Positions 15,292-25,091 of a DNA stretch of 64,000 nt are shown one piece after another; position 1 is the stretch's first letter; every line of letters starts with the position of its first letter. Source of the stretch: JAGXRK01 sp963804005 (GTDB taxonomy: Bacteria > Bacteroidota > Ignavibacteria > Ignavibacteriales > Ignavibacteriaceae); contig CAWDOP010000008.1 of NCBI GenBank assembly GCA_963804005.1, positions 124,001-188,000 of the forward strand, given 5' to 3'. A model generated the notes under the pieces. That model had not been told where the DNA came from and ran no database searches. It saw nothing but the letters and a program-made list of their open reading frames with translations. Both the position numbers and the translations under genes were made by a program.

Positions 15292-18069
15292 TCAGTTTAA
15301 ATACTCCTTCAAATACTTTCCAGTCCACGACTTTTTATTATCAACAATTTCTTCAGGTGTCCCGGTTACAACAACTTCTCCACCTTTATCTCCTGCCTCA
15401 GGACCAAGGTCAATTATATAATCCGCACATTTGATTACATCAAGGTTATGTTCAATGATGACGATGGAATTATTTCTTTCGAGAAGCAGATTAAAACAAT
15501 TAAGGAGTTTTGAAATATCGTGAAAATGAAGTCCTGTTGTCGGTTCATCAAATATGAAGAGAATATGTCTTCTTTCTCGCTGCGCTGTAAGATGTGCGGC
15601 AAGCTTTATTCGTTGTGCTTCTCCTCCTGATAATGTATTTGATGGCTGACCGAGTTTTATATATCCTAAGCCAACATCTGCAAGCAGTTGAAGAAGTCTT
15701 GTAATTCTGTCATTACCTTCAAAGAAAACCAGTGATTCATCAACGGTCATTTTAAGAACATCGACAAGATTTTTACCGCGGTAAGTAATCTCACGTATTT
15801 CTTTTTTGAATCGTGTACCTTCACAATCCTCACACTGAAGATATAGATCGGCGAGGAATTGCATTTCAACTTTTATGAATCCGTCGCCCTGGCAGGTTTC
15901 ACATCTTCCACCGGGAACGTTAAAAGAAAAATATCCCGGTCTATATCCTTTTGCTCTTGCCTGATGCGTTGATGCAAACAACTCTCTTATCAGTTCAAAA
16001 ACTTTTATATAACTGGCAGGATTTGATCTTGGAGATTTACCAATGGGTGACTGATCAACTATTACAACGCCATCAATATACTCAGCACCTTTAATATTCT
16101 CGTACTTACCAATAAATGAAGGAGCATTTCCAAAATATTTTGCTATTCCGGCATAAAGAATATCGTGAACAAGCGTACTCTTCCCTGAACCGCTAACTCC
16201 TGTTACAACAACAAATTTGTTTAATGGAATTTCAATGTCCAATTTTTTAAGATTGTTTTCCGCAGCGCCGGTAATTTTAATTGATTTAGTTTTTTTTGTG
16301 TTTCTTTTTTCAGGTAATGGAATCTTTATCTCACCTAGTAAATATTTTCCTGTAAGAGAATTTTTATTTTTCATCACTTCGGTGTAATGTCCCATGGAAA
16401 CAATCTCACCGCCTTTAATGCCAGCATCCGGACCCATATCAACAAGCAGATCGGCTTCTTTCATCATATATGCATCGTGTTCAACAACAAGAACAGTATT
16501 ACCAATATCGCGAAGATTTTTTAAGATGTTTATCAGTTTTGAATTATCTCTTGGATGAAGTCCGATGCTCGGTTCATCAAGCACATACAAAGTTCCGACT
16601 AAAGCAGAGCCAAGTGAGGTCGCAAGATTTATTCGCTGTGTTTCGCCGCCTGATAACGTGCTACTTAATCTGTCAAGAGTTAAGTAACCAATACCAACAT
16701 TATTCAGAAACTGTAATCGCTTAATTATTTCTTTCAAAACTCTTTCAGCAACCTGAAAATCGTATTCAGAAAGTTTCAATTTTTCAAAGATATTTAATGA
16801 CTGTTCTATCGGAAGTTTAACTATGTCGTGAATCGATTTACCGTCTATCTTAACTTGTTGTGCTTCTCTTCTTAATCGTGTTCCTTTACAAGCCGGACAA
16901 GTTGTATAACCACGGTAACGTGAAAGCAGAACTCTTATATACATTTTATAAGTCTTGCTTTCGAGATTCTCAAAAAATCTATCTACCCCTTTGTATTTTA
17001 AGAATCCTTTCCTGAGCAATTTTATTTGCTCTTCGCTTAAATCTTTATAAGGAATGTTGAGAGGAATTCCAACACTCTTTGCACTTTGTATTAATTCTCT
17101 TTGATGCGTACTGTATTTTGCAGAACGGAACGGAGCAAGAGCGCCATCCATTAAACTTAAGTTTGGATTAGGAACAACAAGATTCATATCGATTCCAACT
17201 ACCTTACTGAATCCCTGGCAAACGGGACAAGCACCAAACGGATTATTAAATGAAAAGAAACGTGGTTCCGGTTCTTCGTATCTTACTCCGCAGCACTCAT
17301 AAAATTTGTTAAACTCAGTTTGCTCATTTGTATCGATATTGATTAATGCTAATCTGTTCTCACCTTCCTTAAATGTAACTTCGATTGAATCAGAAAGTCT
17401 TTCTCTAACCTCGTCTTTATTTACTTTGAATCTTTCAACAACAACACGAACATCATTTTTGTTTTTTGGTTTTACTTCTTTTTCATTAAGATCAATAAGA
17501 GAATTATCAAAATAAATTCTGAAGAAACCTCTTTTTTTAAGATGTTCCAGTTCATCTTTTATGCTGTGCCCCTCGTGATCAGGAAGCGGAAATGTTAAAT
17601 AAAATTTTGTCCCCTCCGCTTGTTTCTCAAGCCAGTCAGCAACAGTACTTGTTGTAGCTTTCTTGACTTCTTTGCCGCATTGAAAGCAAATCGTCTTTCC
17701 TATTCTAGCAAATAACAATCTTAAATAATCATAAACTTCAGTTGTTGTTCCAACCGTGGAACGGCTGTTACGCGCACCGGATTTCTGTTCGATTGCGACT
17801 GCTGGAGAAATACCTGTAATTAAATCAACATCGGGTTTGTTCATTCTTTCCAGAAACTGACGGGCATACGCCGAAAGACTTTCAACATATCTTCTTTGTC
17901 CTTCAGCATAGATGGTATCAAAGACTAATGATGATTTACCGCTTCCGCTTACACCGGTAAATACAATTAGTTTATTACGCGGAATTTCAAAACTTAGATT
18001 CTTAAGGTTATGCTGACGAGCGCCACGAACTATTATTTTCTTTTCTTTTTTATTATTGTTTTTATTCAT
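15292..18069 (-). CDS. uvrA: UvrA, excinuclease ABC subunit A
   Basis: This 925-residue protein is the damage-recognition ATPase of nucleotide excision repair. Both ABC modules are present: Walker A FTGVSGSGKSSLVFDT near residue 37 and VTGVSGSGKSTLVHD near 640. The signatures are STLSGGETQRINLA and NTLSGGEAQRIKLA. Zinc-finger cysteine pairs include CFQCG, CPVCQG, CPACKG and CETCQGDGFI ... CEDCEG. The start MNKNNNKKEKKI fits the family and the length is standard. It is flanked by a 185-base gap before the mla genes and appears to be its own transcription unit. Confidence 0.98.
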   Translation of the reverse strand: MNKNNNKKEKKIIVRGARQHNLKNLSFEIPRNKLIVFTGVSGSGKSSLVFDTIYAEGQRRYVESLSAYARQFLERMNKPDVDLITGISPAVAIEQKSGARNSRSTVGTTTEVYDYLRLLFARIGKTICFQCGKEVKKATTSTVADWLEKQAEGTKFYLTFPLPDHEGHSIKDELEHLKKRGFFRIYFDNSLIDLNEKEVKPKNKNDVRVVVERFKVNKDEVRERLSDSIEVTFKEGENRLALINIDTNEQTEFNKFYECCGVRYEEPEPRFFSFNNPFGACPVCQGFSKVVGIDMNLVVPNPNLSLMDGALAPFRSAKYSTHQRELIQSAKSVGIPLNIPYKDLSEEQIKLLRKGFLKYKGVDRFFENLESKTYKMYIRVLLSRYRGYTTCPACKGTRLRREAQQVKIDGKSIHDIVKLPIEQSLNIFEKLKLSEYDFQVAERVLKEIIKRLQFLNNVGIGYLTLDRLSSTLSGGETQRINLATSLGSALVGTLYVLDEPSIGLHPRDNSKLINILKNLRDIGNTVLVVEHDAYMMKEADLLVDMGPDAGIKGGEIVSMGHYTEVMKNKNSLTGKYLLGEIKIPLPEKRNTKKTKSIKITGAAENNLKKLDIEIPLNKFVVVTGVSGSGKSTLVHDILYAGIAKYFGNAPSFIGKYENIKGAEYIDGVVIVDQSPIGKSPRSNPASYIKVFELIRELFASTHQARAKGYRPGYFSFNVPGGRCETCQGDGFIKVEMQFLADLYLQCEDCEGTRFKKEIREITYRGKNLVDVLKMTVDESLVFFEGNDRITRLLQLLADVGLGYIKLGQPSNTLSGGEAQRIKLAAHLTAQRERRHILFIFDEPTTGLHFHDISKLLNCFNLLLERNNSIVIIEHNLDVIKCADYIIDLGPEAGDKGGEVVVTGTPEEIVDNKKSWTGKYLKEYLN

Positions 18070-18254
18070 AAAGAAATTTCAATTCAAAAAGGCAACAATC
18101 AAAATTCATAAAAGGTTGAATTTGTAGAATATTAATTTAATAATATTTTCAGCAGGAATAATAAGAAATGTTGACAGCATATACTTTCGATAATAGATGC
18201 GTGCCTGCTACGAATAGCTTATTACTTCAGCAAGGAATAATTGTTAAATCAGCT

Positions 18255-19286
18255 TTATTTACCAGCTTTTTCCAGTGTTTTTAACTCACCTATCTTTTCA
18301 TCCAGCAATTTTATCTTTTCATTTAACTCAAGAAGTTTTGAATCAATTTGTTCTTCAAACTCTGCTTTATCCCAATAACCTCTATCTTCAAAATAGCCTT
18401 TAAAGAGCCAGTTGTACTTTAAAGCTTCCATATTTTCAGCCAGACGAGATGCACCAAGTTTCGTGTCTTCGGTAACAGTCACAAGATTTTTTAGAATCTG
18501 ATTAAACGATTCCGCTTCTTTACCTTTGTCAGTTAGAAGTGAACCCATCAAACCTTTGCCCTCCTGAACACCGCTCATAAGAGTATCGATATCTGTAACG
18601 ACTTTATTGATATTATTCATAACATCTTGAACACCATTGCCAAGTTCATCAAATAAAACAATTACATTTTTTAAATCATTAGCTAGATTTGTTAGACTAT
18701 TATCAGCGCTTTTTGTCAAATTAGTAGCGGCATAATATAGTTCTTCATCCTTCAATATTTTACCTAAAGTTCCTTCACCGCGATTTATTCTGTCCATAAC
18801 TTCCGCCAGATGTTTTGTCATTTCTTTTGTGAATGCCAGAATTCCCTGTGTTTCTCCCATCACTTCAGCAAAACCCAATGGTTCTTTAGATTGAATTGTT
18901 CCGCCATCTGCTACTTCTTTAAAATTTTCATCGCCCATAGAAATCATCATAATCTTATTACCTACTAAACCTTCTGTTTCAATAGTAGCTGTAGAGTTTT
19001 CTCTGATAAATCTTTTAATATCAGTTTTTATTCGCATTGATACTTCAATCTTTCCCGAAACATCATCAACAATATTTATCTCTTTTACAGCTCCAACATC
19101 AATGCCCCCGAATCTTACAGAGGCACCATTTCGTAAGCCTTCTATATTATCGAAGTATGCTTTTACAGTAAAAGTGGAAGCGAATAACTGATCTTTATTT
19201 CCAAGCAGGAATATTCCAATTACGAGTAAAGCGCTTCCAAGAAAAATAAAAATTCCTAATTTTGCGGTTGCTAAACCTTTCTCCAT
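18255..19286 (-). CDS. mlaD: MlaD-family (MCE) lipid-transport substrate-binding protein
   Basis: This 343-residue protein has one N-terminal membrane helix (GIFIFLGSALLVIGIFLLG, residues 11-29). A single MCE domain (TFTVKAYFDNIEGLRNGASVRFGG, as residues 38-61) follows, then a long helical tail ending in a coiled-coil-like LLELNEKIKLLDEKIGEL segment. MCE proteins form a periplasmic ring that moves phospholipids between membranes. Its ATG overlaps the stop of the ATPase gene by one base, so it is part of the mlaE-mlaF-mlaD operon. Confidence 0.92.
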   Translation of the reverse strand: MEKGLATAKLGIFIFLGSALLVIGIFLLGNKDQLFASTFTVKAYFDNIEGLRNGASVRFGGIDVGAVKEINIVDDVSGKIEVSMRIKTDIKRFIRENSTATIETEGLVGNKIMMISMGDENFKEVADGGTIQSKEPLGFAEVMGETQGILAFTKEMTKHLAEVMDRINRGEGTLGKILKDEELYYAATNLTKSADNSLTNLANDLKNVIVLFDELGNGVQDVMNNINKVVTDIDTLMSGVQEGKGLMGSLLTDKGKEAESFNQILKNLVTVTEDTKLGASRLAENMEALKYNWLFKGYFEDRGYWDKAEFEEQIDSKLLELNEKIKLLDEKIGELKTLEKAGK

Positions 19287-20059
19287 TATTTGCTCCTGTT
19301 ATTCTCTTTAATAATCTCGTGACTGAAGAAATTTCTTAAAAACGGATCGCTCGATGAGGTTAATTCAGGTATTGTTCCTTTATATTGAATTTCACTATCG
19401 TTTAAAACAATTGCCCTGTCGGCTATGATCTTTGCGCACAGTAAATCATGCGTTACAATTATTGAGGTTATATTTAATGATTTTTGCATATCAAGAATAA
19501 GCTCACTTATTTCTTTTGATGTTATAGGATCTAAGCCTGTAGTCGGTTCATCATAAAGCATTAACTTTGGTTCTGTAATAATGGAACGGGCTAATCCGAT
19601 TCTTTTTCTCATTCCTCCCGAAAGTTCTGCGGGCATTTTATCAATAGCTTCTTCAAGTGTAACCCTTTTAAGAACTGCCCTTATTTTTTCTTCTCTCTCT
19701 TTAGGAGTGAAATCAAAATGCCTGATTAAAGGAAATTCCAGGTTTTGCCTTACACTCATAGAATCATATAAAGCAGCACTCTGAAATAAAAATCCCAACT
19801 GCTTTCTTACTTCATTTAATTTTTTTGTATTCAGCTCAAGAACATCAACACCATCAATTTTAATGTCACCGGAATCAGGTTCTAATAATCTAACTATACA
19901 TTTAAGCAAAACACTTTTTCCGGTGCCGCTTCTTCCGAAAACGACAAAATTTTCACCATTCATCACATCAAGAGAAACATCGTTAAGCACGACAAGGTCG
20001 TTGAATTGCATATGCAGATTATTTATTTCAACCATTTTTAAATTGTCGGCCATAACCAC
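19286..20059 (-). CDS. mlaF: MlaF-type ABC transporter ATP-binding protein
   Basis: This about 257-residue ABC ATPase has Walker A VFGRSGTGKSVLLKC, Q-loop FLFQSAALYDSMSV, signature ELSGGMRKRIGLA, Walker B LMLYDEPTTGLDP, and the H-loop TH. The SAALYDSMSV region is typical of the MlaF/MkL subfamily that powers lipid transport. Several starts are possible: GTG at 20059, ATG at 20053, or ATG at 20035 just past the permease stop. It overlaps mlaE at its start and mlaD at its end. Confidence 0.93.
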   Translation of the reverse strand: MVMADNLKMVEINNLHMQFNDLVVLNDVSLDVMNGENFVVFGRSGTGKSVLLKCIVRLLEPDSGDIKIDGVDVLELNTKKLNEVRKQLGFLFQSAALYDSMSVRQNLEFPLIRHFDFTPKEREEKIRAVLKRVTLEEAIDKMPAELSGGMRKRIGLARSIITEPKLMLYDEPTTGLDPITSKEISELILDMQKSLNITSIIVTHDLLCAKIIADRAIVLNDSEIQYKGTIPELTSSSDPFLRNFFSHEIIKENNRSK

Positions 20060-20844
20060 AACGTAACTTTAACAAGTATCATATCAAAAATTAAAATAAG
20101 AATAGAAGATACAACAACCGCTGTTGTTGATGCTCTTCCTACACCTTCTGTTCCATTTGTTGCCGTGTACCCTTTATAAGAACCGACAACACCCACAATA
20201 AATCCAAAAATAAAAGTTTTTGCCACGCCGGGAATTGCATCACCAAATTCAACTGAAAGGATAACGGCTCCAGTGTAATATTCCCACGTCATATTTTGAA
20301 CCAGAACAACTGCGATATAAGAACCGATTAATGCGATAAAGATAACATAAACTGTAAGTATAGGCAGTATAAATGTTGTTGCAAATATTCTTGTAACAAC
20401 GAGAAATTTAAATGGGTTAATAGCTGAAACTTCCATTGCATCAATTTGTTCAGTTACACGCATAGATCCTAGTTCAGCACCAATTCCAGAGCTTACTCTT
20501 CCTGCAAATATTAAAGCTGTTAAAATCGGACCAATTTCTCTAACTATTGAAATTCCAACGGAGCCTGGTAAATATGCTTCTGCTCCAAAACGTGCTAGTA
20601 CGGGCTGAGTTTGCATTGCCAGTACTAAACCAATTATGAATCCGGTTAAACTTACAATTGGAAGAGTTTTCATTCCAAGTTCAATCATTTGTTTTCTGAC
20701 TTCAACAACTTCATAAGGTGGAATAAATATTTGTTTAAAGAAATCAATTGAGAATTGCGTTAATCCGCCAATCATCAGAAAGAATTCGTTCATTCTGTTG
20801 TTAAAGTTTTGCATTATGGAATTATTAATATCGACTGATTTCAC
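20038..20844 (-). CDS. mlaE: MlaE-family ABC transporter permease
   Basis: This 268-residue integral membrane protein has about five to six helices and is of the MlaE/DUF140 family. Characteristic segments are VSLTGFIIGLVLAMQTQPVL, REIGPILTALIFAGRVSSGIGAELGSM (as residues 103-129), and TNGTEGVGRASTTAVVVSS near the C-terminus. It partners MlaF and MlaD, encoded immediately downstream with overlapping ends, in maintenance of outer-membrane lipid asymmetry. First gene of the operon; about 200 bases of AT-rich sequence without a gene lie upstream. Confidence 0.93.
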   Translation of the reverse strand: MKSVDINNSIMQNFNNRMNEFFLMIGGLTQFSIDFFKQIFIPPYEVVEVRKQMIELGMKTLPIVSLTGFIIGLVLAMQTQPVLARFGAEAYLPGSVGISIVREIGPILTALIFAGRVSSGIGAELGSMRVTEQIDAMEVSAINPFKFLVVTRIFATTFILPILTVYVIFIALIGSYIAVVLVQNMTWEYYTGAVILSVEFGDAIPGVAKTFIFGFIVGVVGSYKGYTATNGTEGVGRASTTAVVVSSILILIFDMILVKVTLWLWPTI

Positions 20845-21051
20845 GGATTGCTTTTCTGATTTGTTAATTAGTTCAAAAATAATGAAAAATGACTGACTTT
20901 AAAAGTCATCTGTATCATAAACAAATTTAATTAAGCCTGTCAATATTTTAGAAGCAACATAGTGTTGATATTATTTTATAAATTTATTGATACCGGATAC
21001 AAAATAATAACTGAATTTAGAATCCAGCATCAAGGAACGAGAAACCAGTAT

Positions 21052-21423
21052 CTAGTCAAAAGCATTCCTATAATGTGTTATTTGGGGTTTTGTTTCTCTG
21101 TTCCAAATAATAGCAACTACATCAAAGCGGCATTCAACTTCTTTTATTTCCTTTTCATAAAGATATGATTCGGCTATTTTTTTCAACTGCTTGATTTTAC
21201 TTTTTGTGATTGCATATTCAGGTTCACCAAATTCCAGATTTTGTCTTGTTTTTACTTCAACAAAAACAAGATAACCATCGGATTTATCTTTAACAATTAT
21301 ATCAATCTCGCCATGCCCGAACCTGTAGTTCCTGGTCACCAGTTCAAACCCGTTTTTTAAAAGGTAATCTACAGCAATATCTTCGCCTTCCTGCCCGATT
21401 GTTTTTTTATTGGATTCATTCAT
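21052..21423 (-). CDS. yraN: YraN-family (UPF0102) nuclease-like protein
   Basis: This 123-residue protein has a Holliday-junction-resolvase-like fold. Motifs are GEDIAVDYLLKNGFEL, NYRFGHGEIDIIVKD and LVFVEVKTRQN, giving the E ... D ... ExK metal-site pattern of the PD-(D/E)XK superfamily. Its biological role is not well established. It follows rnhB on the same strand, the arrangement seen in many bacteria. About 85 bases with a short GGTCGCTCCG repeat separate the two. Confidence 0.9.
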   Translation of the reverse strand: MNESNKKTIGQEGEDIAVDYLLKNGFELVTRNYRFGHGEIDIIVKDKSDGYLVFVEVKTRQNLEFGEPEYAITKSKIKQLKKIAESYLYEKEIKEVECRFDVVAIIWNRETKPQITHYRNAFD

Positions 21424-21507
21424 ATTGTTTCACAATTATAAAAATTATCAAATTATGCTTCACAGGTCGCTCCGATGGAACTTAATAAAATTTCATTATT
21501 TTTCTAT

Positions 21508-22146
21508 CTACAAACAGGTCGTCCCCCCCCCGGGACTAATTTTGATTTTTTCTCTCTCATAAAACTTTTTCAAAAAAGTTTTTCTATGCAACGGAGTTTC
21601 ACCAAAAATTTTTATTGCTTCAAAATGTTTCCTAGTAGGATATCCTTTATTCTTTTGCCAACTGTATTGGGGATAATACTCAGATAAACGATTCATAATT
21701 CTATCCCTGACAACCTTTGCAATAATTGATGCTGCTGCTATTGTAAAAGATTTTGAATCTCCTTTTACTATAGAAATAACCGGAACATCATATTGAAAAG
21801 ATTTGTTTCCATCAATAAGAATTATATCCGGTTTTATTTTTAACCTTTGAATTGTTGTTTTCATTGCAAGAAGTGAAGCATTTAGAATATTGATCTGATC
21901 AATTTTACCATGAGAAATACAGGTTACAGAACAAGCCATTGCATTTTCAATTATTATTGGAAAAAGCTTTTCTCTTTTTTTATGTGATAATTTTTTAGAA
22001 TCGTTAATTTCTTCCAAATAAAAATCATTTGGAAAAATTACTGCTGCAGCAACAACAGGACCAGCTAAAGGACCACGCCCAGCCTCGTCACAACCAGCAA
22101 GATAGGTTATTTCTTCAGATAAATATTCTAAATCAAATTCTTTCAT
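21508..22146 (-). CDS. rnhB: Ribonuclease HII
   Basis: This 212-residue enzyme removes ribonucleotides from DNA and RNA of RNA-DNA hybrids. The active-site motif AGCDEAGRGPLAGPVVAAAV gives the D-E pair at residues 19-20. DIILIDGNK carries the third acidic residue, and the C-terminal KGYPTRKHFEAIKIFGETPLHR is also characteristic. The C-terminal end is encoded across a run of nine C residues (21523-21531), giving SPGGGTTCL. Slippage there would change only the last few residues. The start overlaps the stop of the prenyltransferase gene by four bases. Confidence 0.96.
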   Translation of the reverse strand: MKEFDLEYLSEEITYLAGCDEAGRGPLAGPVVAAAVIFPNDFYLEEINDSKKLSHKKREKLFPIIIENAMACSVTCISHGKIDQINILNASLLAMKTTIQRLKIKPDIILIDGNKSFQYDVPVISIVKGDSKSFTIAAASIIAKVVRDRIMNRLSEYYPQYSWQKNKGYPTRKHFEAIKIFGETPLHRKTFLKKFYEREKIKISPGGGTTCL

Positions 22147-22970
22147 TTACCCAGAAATATTGCAATTAATCCAAACAGCATATTTAATTTAAGAAGCAAG
22201 CTCATTCTTTTGAGATTCTTTTTTGAATGATCTTTATAAATAGATTTTAAGAAATAAACCAAGAGCGGATTCACTAAAATCATTACAAAAATGAAATATT
22301 CAATTTTATATAATTGAATTAAAAAAGGATATGCTGTAAATAAGACGAGTATGGCGGTAATTATTAAAATAATTAGTTTCGATTTTTTAATCCCATACCT
22401 TGCAGAAATTGTAACAACACCAGCATTTAAATCACCTTCCACATCTTCCATATCTTTTACAATTTCTCGATTAAAGTTTATCAGAAATGCAAATATGGCA
22501 GGAATTACAGATGCTGCTACATTCTCGACAACAATCCCGCCAAAGACAAAGACCATTCCAGTTAAGAAGGCAATAATAGAATTGCCAAATAGTATTACCT
22601 TTTTTAAAGAGATAGAATACAAGAACAGGAGAACAATCGTAAACAGAACAAATGCAAAAACAAGAAGACTAATCCATTGTGAAATTATCAACGCGATCAA
22701 ATTCAAGACAGTATAAAATATTATAACTTTATTTTTATTTATTACTCCTGTCACTAAAGGTCTTTCGGGATGTGAAATCTTATCAATTTCAATATCATAA
22801 TAATCGTTAATGACATAACCGGCAGCCGCTACCAACGATGCTGCAATGGCAGCGACAAGAACGGTAATAAATGGAAAGGAATTAAATGATGCAATAAAAG
22901 CAGCAACCATTACACTGAGAAAAGTGATTAAGCAGTTTACCGGACGGAATAATTTCATGTAATGAATCAT
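22143..22970 (-). CDS. UbiA-family prenyltransferase
   Basis: This 275-residue membrane protein has eight to nine helices and the two aspartate-rich motifs of the UbiA superfamily: NDYYDIEIDKISHPERPL near residue 54 and DMEDVEGDLNAGVVT near 173. These bind the prenyl diphosphate through magnesium. The sequence resembles the geranylgeranylglycerol-phosphate geranylgeranyltransferase-like branch common in Bacteroidota, but a menaquinone role cannot be excluded. It overlaps rnhB by 4 bases (ATGA). Confidence 0.85.
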   Translation of the reverse strand: MIHYMKLFRPVNCLITFLSVMVAAFIASFNSFPFITVLVAAIAASLVAAAGYVINDYYDIEIDKISHPERPLVTGVINKNKVIIFYTVLNLIALIISQWISLLVFAFVLFTIVLLFLYSISLKKVILFGNSIIAFLTGMVFVFGGIVVENVAASVIPAIFAFLINFNREIVKDMEDVEGDLNAGVVTISARYGIKKSKLIILIITAILVLFTAYPFLIQLYKIEYFIFVMILVNPLLVYFLKSIYKDHSKKNLKRMSLLLKLNMLFGLIAIFLGK

Positions 22971-22983
22971 AACTCAATTGATG

Positions 22984-23020
22984 AAAATAAAAAGCTGCTA
23001 CAAAATAATTGAAGCAGCCT
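22984..23020 (-). terminator. Likely terminator after the CDGSH gene
   Basis: On the minus strand, AGGCTGCT ... AGCAGCTTTTT gives a 6-bp GCTGCT/AGCAGC stem followed by a T-rich run. It lies about 25 bases past the CDGSH protein stop and before the prenyltransferase gene. Confidence 0.5.
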
Positions 23021-23042
23021 TTAAAGTAAAAGAATTGTAACT

Positions 23043-23252
23043 CTACTTATCAAACTCAACTTTTTTATGAGCACCGTCACAAAATGGTTTGTTAGCTGAT
23101 TGCCCGCATCGGCAAAGGAAAACTTTTCCCTCTTTTACAATTTCATTTCCTTCACCATCAACAATAACACAAGTACCTTCTATTAGATACGGTCCTCCTT
23201 TAAAATACTTGATTTTAGTTGACTCCTTTGGTTGCGAATTTGAATCCTGCAT
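23043..23252 (-). CDS. CDGSH iron-sulfur domain protein
   Basis: This 69-residue protein carries the CDGSH motif CRCGQSANKPFCDGAHKK (residues 47-64). The three Cys and one His ligate a labile 2Fe-2S cluster, as in mitoNEET. Only one CDGSH motif is present. The upstream half (GPYLIEGTCVIVDGEGNE) is the usual beta part of bacterial single-motif members. Redox or iron-sulfur handling is the general role; the partner is unknown. It is flanked by gaps on both sides and is probably transcribed alone. Confidence 0.92.
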   Translation of the reverse strand: MQDSNSQPKESTKIKYFKGGPYLIEGTCVIVDGEGNEIVKEGKVFLCRCGQSANKPFCDGAHKKVEFDK

Positions 23253-23324
23253 AGTAATGTCTCCTATATTTTATTTTACAAGTTGAAATTAAGAATAAAA
23301 TTACAAGTTCAATTAAAAGACTTC

Positions 23325-25091
23325 CTAAAATTCATTGATTATTCCGAAATGAATTTTACCGTCACTGAAAGAATCACCTTCGCCGAGTGCAAAACTTACA
23401 GCAAGAATGCCGAGTCCTGTTTCTAAACTTAGTCCTAAACCATAACCTAATTTAAACTCTTCGGATTTTAGAATAAGCTTCTCCGGCTCTTCATTACGCA
23501 GATAATATCCGGTATCAAAAAATACAAATGCATATGACCTTTGCGTAAGTAATGCTCGATATTCCAGATTTGACCAGAAAATTCTGGAGCCGAGAAATTG
23601 TTCTTCTCTATAACCACGTAAGCTCATTGTTCCGCCGAGACGAAATAAATCGCTGTTTTCAAAATCTGAACCACGCAGTTCTTTGCCGTTTAATCCAAGT
23701 GCCAAAATCTGATGTGTGAAAATTTCATAATATAAATTTAAGCTTACAGTTATCCGCTGAAAATTAATATCGGTTTTTAAAGTGGGATTTACAAATTCGA
23801 CTGGTCCGTTTATTTTTTTTTGACTAAACGAATAAGCAGTACCAAATAACAATCCGCCCGTTGGTGCAAAAGGATCATCACGCGTATCAATCCGGAAACT
23901 TATTCCACTTGTTAAAATAGAAGAATTATAAACAGTAAAAACCGGAATTTCTCTTTCTGTTGGAATGACAGATTCGGTTGCGATAAAAACAGCAGAGGAA
24001 ATATCTTCTGTTGCAAGATATTCAATTCCTCCTTCAAGTTTTCTTTGAACATAGGTCGTATCTTGTTTTCGCTGATACAAAGAAAGATTTATATTAAATG
24101 GATATCCAAGCAGCCAGGGCTCGAGATATTTTAATTCAAGGTCTTGCGAATTGCGGTCAAACTGCTGCCATCGAAATGCTGCTGCTCTTCCTGTTCCGAA
24201 AAGATTTCGTAATGAAATGTTTACTAATCCCGTTAAGTAACCTTTTTCGTTATCACTTCTTGGTGGTATGTAACCAATAACGCCGTCGAAGTTGTTGGTT
24301 TGCCTTTCCTTTACTTCAATTAAAAGTACTCCTTCATTCTGTGGATTAAGATAAAATTGCGGGAGGTTTACCGGTTCAAAAAATCTTAATCTGTTCAATC
24401 TCCGGGGTAATTCTTCTAACATTTTTTGAGAATATTTTTCACCCTGACTAATTCTTAATTCACGAATAATTACATAATCTTTTGTCGATGTATTCCCTCG
24501 TATTTCAACTTTATCGATTTTACTTTCTATTCCCTTATCAATCTTAATATAGACATCACATAAATAATCATTATTCAAACTATCAGAATAAATATTTACA
24601 GATCTTATGATAACATTACTAAACGGAAAACCCGTATTCTCATACTCGTTTAAAATATTATTTATTTGAAATTCAATATCATCTTTATTGAAGATTTGTC
24701 CTCTAAGAAAATTTAATGGTGAAATAAGATAAGATTCTTCTATTGAATCAGATTCAACAAAATAAATTTCATTAATGTATGTGGGCTCTCCTTCATTCAC
24801 ATGAACTAAAATATTTACTGATAAAGAATCTTCTGTAATTTGAAATGTTGTCCCGTTAAAGGCGGGGTGATGGTATCCGTAGTGAGCAAGATTTAATGAA
24901 ATTCTTGACAATGCAGTATCAATCAATGAAGGATTAAACTGTAATCCTTTTCGTAATCCACTCCATCCTAATATTTCCGATGAAGAGAAAACTTTATAGC
25001 CGGATACTTCTATCTTATCTGTTAATTGAGCAAAATAATTTTGTGAAAACAAAAATGAAATAACAAGAATATATTTAATCCGGTTTATCAT
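23325..25091 (-). CDS. Omp85-family outer membrane protein (BamA/TamA-like)
   Basis: This 588-residue protein has a signal peptide (SFLFSQNYFAQ) and about three POTRA domains (e.g. DKVEIRGNTSTKDYVIIREL near residue 200). A 16-strand-type beta-barrel follows, with the conserved SLRGYREEQFLGSR loop (the family's RGY/RGF motif) near residue 490 and a barrel-end strand finishing in phenylalanine. BamA itself is normally longer with five POTRAs, so this is more likely a TamA-like or accessory member. It overlaps the upstream kinase gene by 17 bases. Confidence 0.85.
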   Translation of the reverse strand: MINRIKYILVISFLFSQNYFAQLTDKIEVSGYKVFSSSEILGWSGLRKGLQFNPSLIDTALSRISLNLAHYGYHHPAFNGTTFQITEDSLSVNILVHVNEGEPTYINEIYFVESDSIEESYLISPLNFLRGQIFNKDDIEFQINNILNEYENTGFPFSNVIIRSVNIYSDSLNNDYLCDVYIKIDKGIESKIDKVEIRGNTSTKDYVIIRELRISQGEKYSQKMLEELPRRLNRLRFFEPVNLPQFYLNPQNEGVLLIEVKERQTNNFDGVIGYIPPRSDNEKGYLTGLVNISLRNLFGTGRAAAFRWQQFDRNSQDLELKYLEPWLLGYPFNINLSLYQRKQDTTYVQRKLEGGIEYLATEDISSAVFIATESVIPTEREIPVFTVYNSSILTSGISFRIDTRDDPFAPTGGLLFGTAYSFSQKKINGPVEFVNPTLKTDINFQRITVSLNLYYEIFTHQILALGLNGKELRGSDFENSDLFRLGGTMSLRGYREEQFLGSRIFWSNLEYRALLTQRSYAFVFFDTGYYLRNEEPEKLILKSEEFKLGYGLGLSLETGLGILAVSFALGEGDSFSDGKIHFGIINEF

